A stretch of 7,207 bases of DNA from Methanosarcinales archaeon (GTDB lineage: Archaea; Halobacteriota; Methanosarcinia; Methanotrichales; Methanotrichaceae): the NCBI GenBank assembly GCA_013415595.1, contig JAAEEW010000240.1, positions 1-7,207 on the forward strand, read 5' to 3'. Positions 5,634 to 7,207 of this stretch are shown piece by piece. The number at the start of each line of letters is the position of its first letter. Position 1 is the stretch's first letter. The translations under genes and the position numbers were made by a program. Below the pieces are notes generated by a model. It searched no databases, was not told the origin of the DNA, and was given only the letters and a program-made list of their open reading frames with translations.

Positions 5634-6530
5634 TCAATGGTCAGACGCCTCCTCCCCGGTCCGCTTCCCCGGGGATCGTCTGCGGCGGATGAAGATGAAC
5701 AGTCCCGCACCGGCGGCCAGGACGACTGCCCCCAGGGCCAGGGTGACCCAGGGGCTTCTCGGTGCCTGCTCCTCTGCCGGCTGGAAGGGGATGGTGTAGT
5801 TGGCGGACTGGTGCCAGGTCTCTCCGTTCTTGAACCGGCAGCTAAAGGTGATGTTGGTGGCCTTCTCCGGCGCCCTCTTATTCTCCGGGTTCGCTTGTTG
5901 CAGGTCGAACTCGATGGTGAAGAGCTCGTCGGCCTCCATGGTCCCGATGTAGTACTCCTCCGGCGAGAACTCCCATCCCCGGGCCCGGGGAGTGACGGTC
6001 ACCGCGTTCACCGTGTTCTGCCGGGGGTTGGCCACGTCCAGGCTTATGGTGGTGGATTTGGGGACCTCTGAGCGCACCATGGTCAGGGGATTGGCGTCGA
6101 TCTGGATGGGGATCTTGCGGTTGATCTCCTCCAGGTCGTATCCGCCGGAGAGCCCGAAATCCAGAAAATGGGTCCCCTCGCTGATGTTCTGGTCCACCTT
6201 TATGGTGAAGTACAGGGGCACGCTGTCCCCCGGCCCTATCATTCCGATGTCCCGGTAGTTCTGGCTGGTGACCTGGATATCCTCACTTCCCTCCAGCCAG
6301 GTGCGGTTGATGGGGGTGGAGAGGGTGAAGTCCTCGTCCTGGTACTGGACCACGTACTGTCCTGCTCCGTTCTCTATCTCCACGGTCAGCACTCCGGTGT
6401 CCCCGGGCATCAGAACCTCCGGAGAGACGGAGGAGTGGATCAGCAGGGTGGGCTTGGGGATGTGGTAGATGTATCCTCCGGCCAGGGGGGCTGCCAGCAG
6501 CACCAGGATAAGCAGCAGAATCGGCCTCAC
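5634..6530 (-). CDS. Secreted, C-terminally membrane-anchored surface protein (COG1361/S-layer-like) of an ABC operon
   Basis: A 298-residue extracytoplasmic protein of unknown function. Residues 1-19 are a signal peptide or N-terminal anchor (MRP then a Leu/Ile-rich core ending PLAGGY). The ectodomain (about 25-255) looks like two beta-sandwich or CARDB-like modules: VSPEVLMPGDTGVLTVEIEN-type and later SLDVANPRQNTVNAVTVTPR and LFTIEFDL strands, a pattern common in archaeal COG1361 proteins. Four N-glycosylation sequons (N75, N115, N226, N244) fit a surface location. A C-terminal helix (261-281) followed by RRRR is a stop-transfer anchor. GTG 6530 is preceded by GGAGGTGA at 6 bases and overlaps the ATPase stop by four bases (GTGA), so the two are coupled. 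It sits where a MacA/HlyD adaptor would in bacterial MacAB operons but does not look like one (no coiled-coil hairpin or lipoyl domain). Confidence 0.8.
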   Translation of the reverse strand: MRPILLLILVLLAAPLAGGYIYHIPKPTLLIHSSVSPEVLMPGDTGVLTVEIENGAGQYVVQYQDEDFTLSTPINRTWLEGSEDIQVTSQNYRDIGMIGPGDSVPLYFTIKVDQNISEGTHFLDFGLSGGYDLEEINRKIPIQIDANPLTMVRSEVPKSTTISLDVANPRQNTVNAVTVTPRARGWEFSPEEYYIGTMEADELFTIEFDLQQANPENKRAPEKATNITFSCRFKNGETWHQSANYTIPFQPAEEQAPRSPWVTLALGAVVLAAGAGLFIFIRRRRSPGKRTGEEASDH

Positions 6531-7207
6531 GATTGGTCACCTCCCGGGAGCGGCGCTGAATCCGCCGCCTCCTCGCCGTCCCAGATCCGGCCGTCCCGCA
6601 GCCTGATGACCCGGTCACATTCCCCGGTTATCTCCGGGTTGTGGGTGACCATCACTATGGTCCGCCCTTCCCGGTGCAGGCGGTGCAGGATGTCCATGAC
6701 CTCCTGACTGCTCTTGAGGTCCAGGTTGCCGGTGGGCTCGTCGGCGATGATTATGGGGGGATCGTTGGCCAGGGCCCGGGCGATGGCCACCCTCTGGCGT
6801 TCCCCTCCGGACAGCCGCAGGGGGCTGTAATCCAGCCGGTGCCCCAGCCCCACGGCCTGCAGCAACTGCAGGGCCCGGGCCGACCGCTCCCCCCGGGGAG
6901 CCTCCCTCAGGACCAGGGGAAGCTCCACGTTCTTCTGCACCGAGATGCGGCCTATGAGGTTGAAGGTCTGGAATATGAAGCCCAGCTCCTCCCTCCTCAC
7001 CCTGGCCAGCTCGTCCTCGGAGATCCGGCTGACGTCCCGGCCCTGGAGGAGGATGGTCCCCCTGCTCGGCCGGTCCAGGCAGCCCACGATGTTCATAAGA
7101 GTGCTCTTGCCGCTGCCTGAAGGCCCCATTAGGGCCACGAACTCCCCCCGTCCGATGGTCAGGTCGATGCCCTTCAGGACGGGAACGTCCGTCTCCCCTA
7201 TCCGGTA
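6527..7207 (-). CDS. MacB/LolD-type ABC transporter ATP-binding protein (partial; 5' end beyond the window)
   Basis: ATPase subunit for the FtsX-type permease encoded two genes downstream. The frame remains open to the window edge, and the residues there (YRIGETDVPVLKGIDLTIGRGEF) are ordinary family sequence just before Walker A, so probably only some 10-20 N-terminal residues are missing. Visible motifs, numbered from the window edge: Walker A GPSGSGKS (28-35), Q-loop Q80, signature LSGGE (132-136), Walker B IIIADEP (152-158), D-loop NLD (161-163) and H-loop H189. The GPSGSGKSTLMNIVGCLDRP and ADEPTGNLD stretches are diagnostic of the LolD/MacB subgroup. The stop TGA overlaps the GTG of the next gene by four bases. 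A start inside the window at GTG 7138 would delete the beginning of the nucleotide-binding fold and is rejected. Confidence 0.92.
   Translation of the reverse strand, partial: YRIGETDVPVLKGIDLTIGRGEFVALMGPSGSGKSTLMNIVGCLDRPSRGTILLQGRDVSRISEDELARVRREELGFIFQTFNLIGRISVQKNVELPLVLREAPRGERSARALQLLQAVGLGHRLDYSPLRLSGGERQRVAIARALANDPPIIIADEPTGNLDLKSSQEVMDILHRLHREGRTIVMVTHNPEITGECDRVIRLRDGRIWDGEEAADSAPLPGGDQS
6537..6544 (-). promoter_or_regulatory. Strong Shine-Dalgarno site for the GTG-started surface protein gene
   Basis: GGAGGTGA on the minus strand is a near-ideal archaeal site, 6 bases before GTG 6530. It lies inside the end of the ATPase gene and decides the non-ATG start. Confidence 0.75.

Noticed and set aside
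4781..5692. Plus-strand open frame (303 codons) opposite the permease gene
   Set aside because: Rich in Val/His/Leu/Gly as expected from the complement of GC-rich codons; the minus strand encodes a full MacB/FtsX permease.
6527..7138. ATPase gene starting within the window at GTG 7138
   Set aside because: That start falls immediately before Walker A and would remove the first strands of the nucleotide-binding domain; the frame continues with family-typical residues to the window edge.

Overview
The window looks like chromosomal DNA from a GC-rich methanogenic archaeon. A Methanothrix/Methanosaeta-like (Methanotrichaceae) host is my best guess. Evidence for an archaeon: a TFIIE-alpha-type transcription factor (TFE), a Tfx-family DNA-binding protein (known from methanogens), TATA-box-like AT islands upstream of genes, and frequent GTG/TTG starts with strong Shine-Dalgarno sites. 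The genus is inferred from GC content and protein flavour and was not searched.

Layout, left to right. (1) Bases 1-533 hold the transcription factor tfe, whose 5' end seems disturbed: conserved-looking TFE residues continue upstream of the only usable start and then run into a stop. A hairpin plus T9 run follows it. (2) Bases 794-1135 encode a small helical protein of unknown function. (3) Bases 1136-1350 are a 215-base intergenic region with a 21-base near-perfect dyad, a TATA-like box and short repeats around it. This is the likely control region of the next operon. (4) Bases 1351-4214 (+) form a tight four-gene operon: tupA (oxyanion-binding protein), tupB (permease), tupC (ATPase) and a tfx-like regulator. 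Spacings are +7, -10 and -4 bases. (5) Bases 4215-4327 are an AT-rich convergent gap that probably ends transcription from both sides. (6) Bases 4328-7207 (-) form a three-gene operon read leftward: a MacB/LolD-type ATPase (cut by the window end), a membrane-anchored secreted protein with four N-glycosylation sequons, and a MacB/FtsX-type permease.

The Tup transporter should import tungstate (possibly molybdate) for molybdopterin enzymes such as formylmethanofuran dehydrogenase. Tfx is historically linked to the promoter of the molybdenum formylmethanofuran dehydrogenase operon, so a tfx-like gene translationally coupled to tupC suggests one unit joining metal uptake to control of metal-dependent enzymes. 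The minus-strand operon resembles a MacAB-type exporter in which the usual MacA/HlyD adaptor is replaced by an archaeal surface protein. Its substrate is unknown.

Most novel points: the Tup-Tfx coupling with candidate operators upstream, a four-cysteine tail on TupA, the disturbed tfe 5' end, and the adaptor-less ABC system with its surface partner. No CRISPR array, insertion sequence, tRNA or rRNA was seen.
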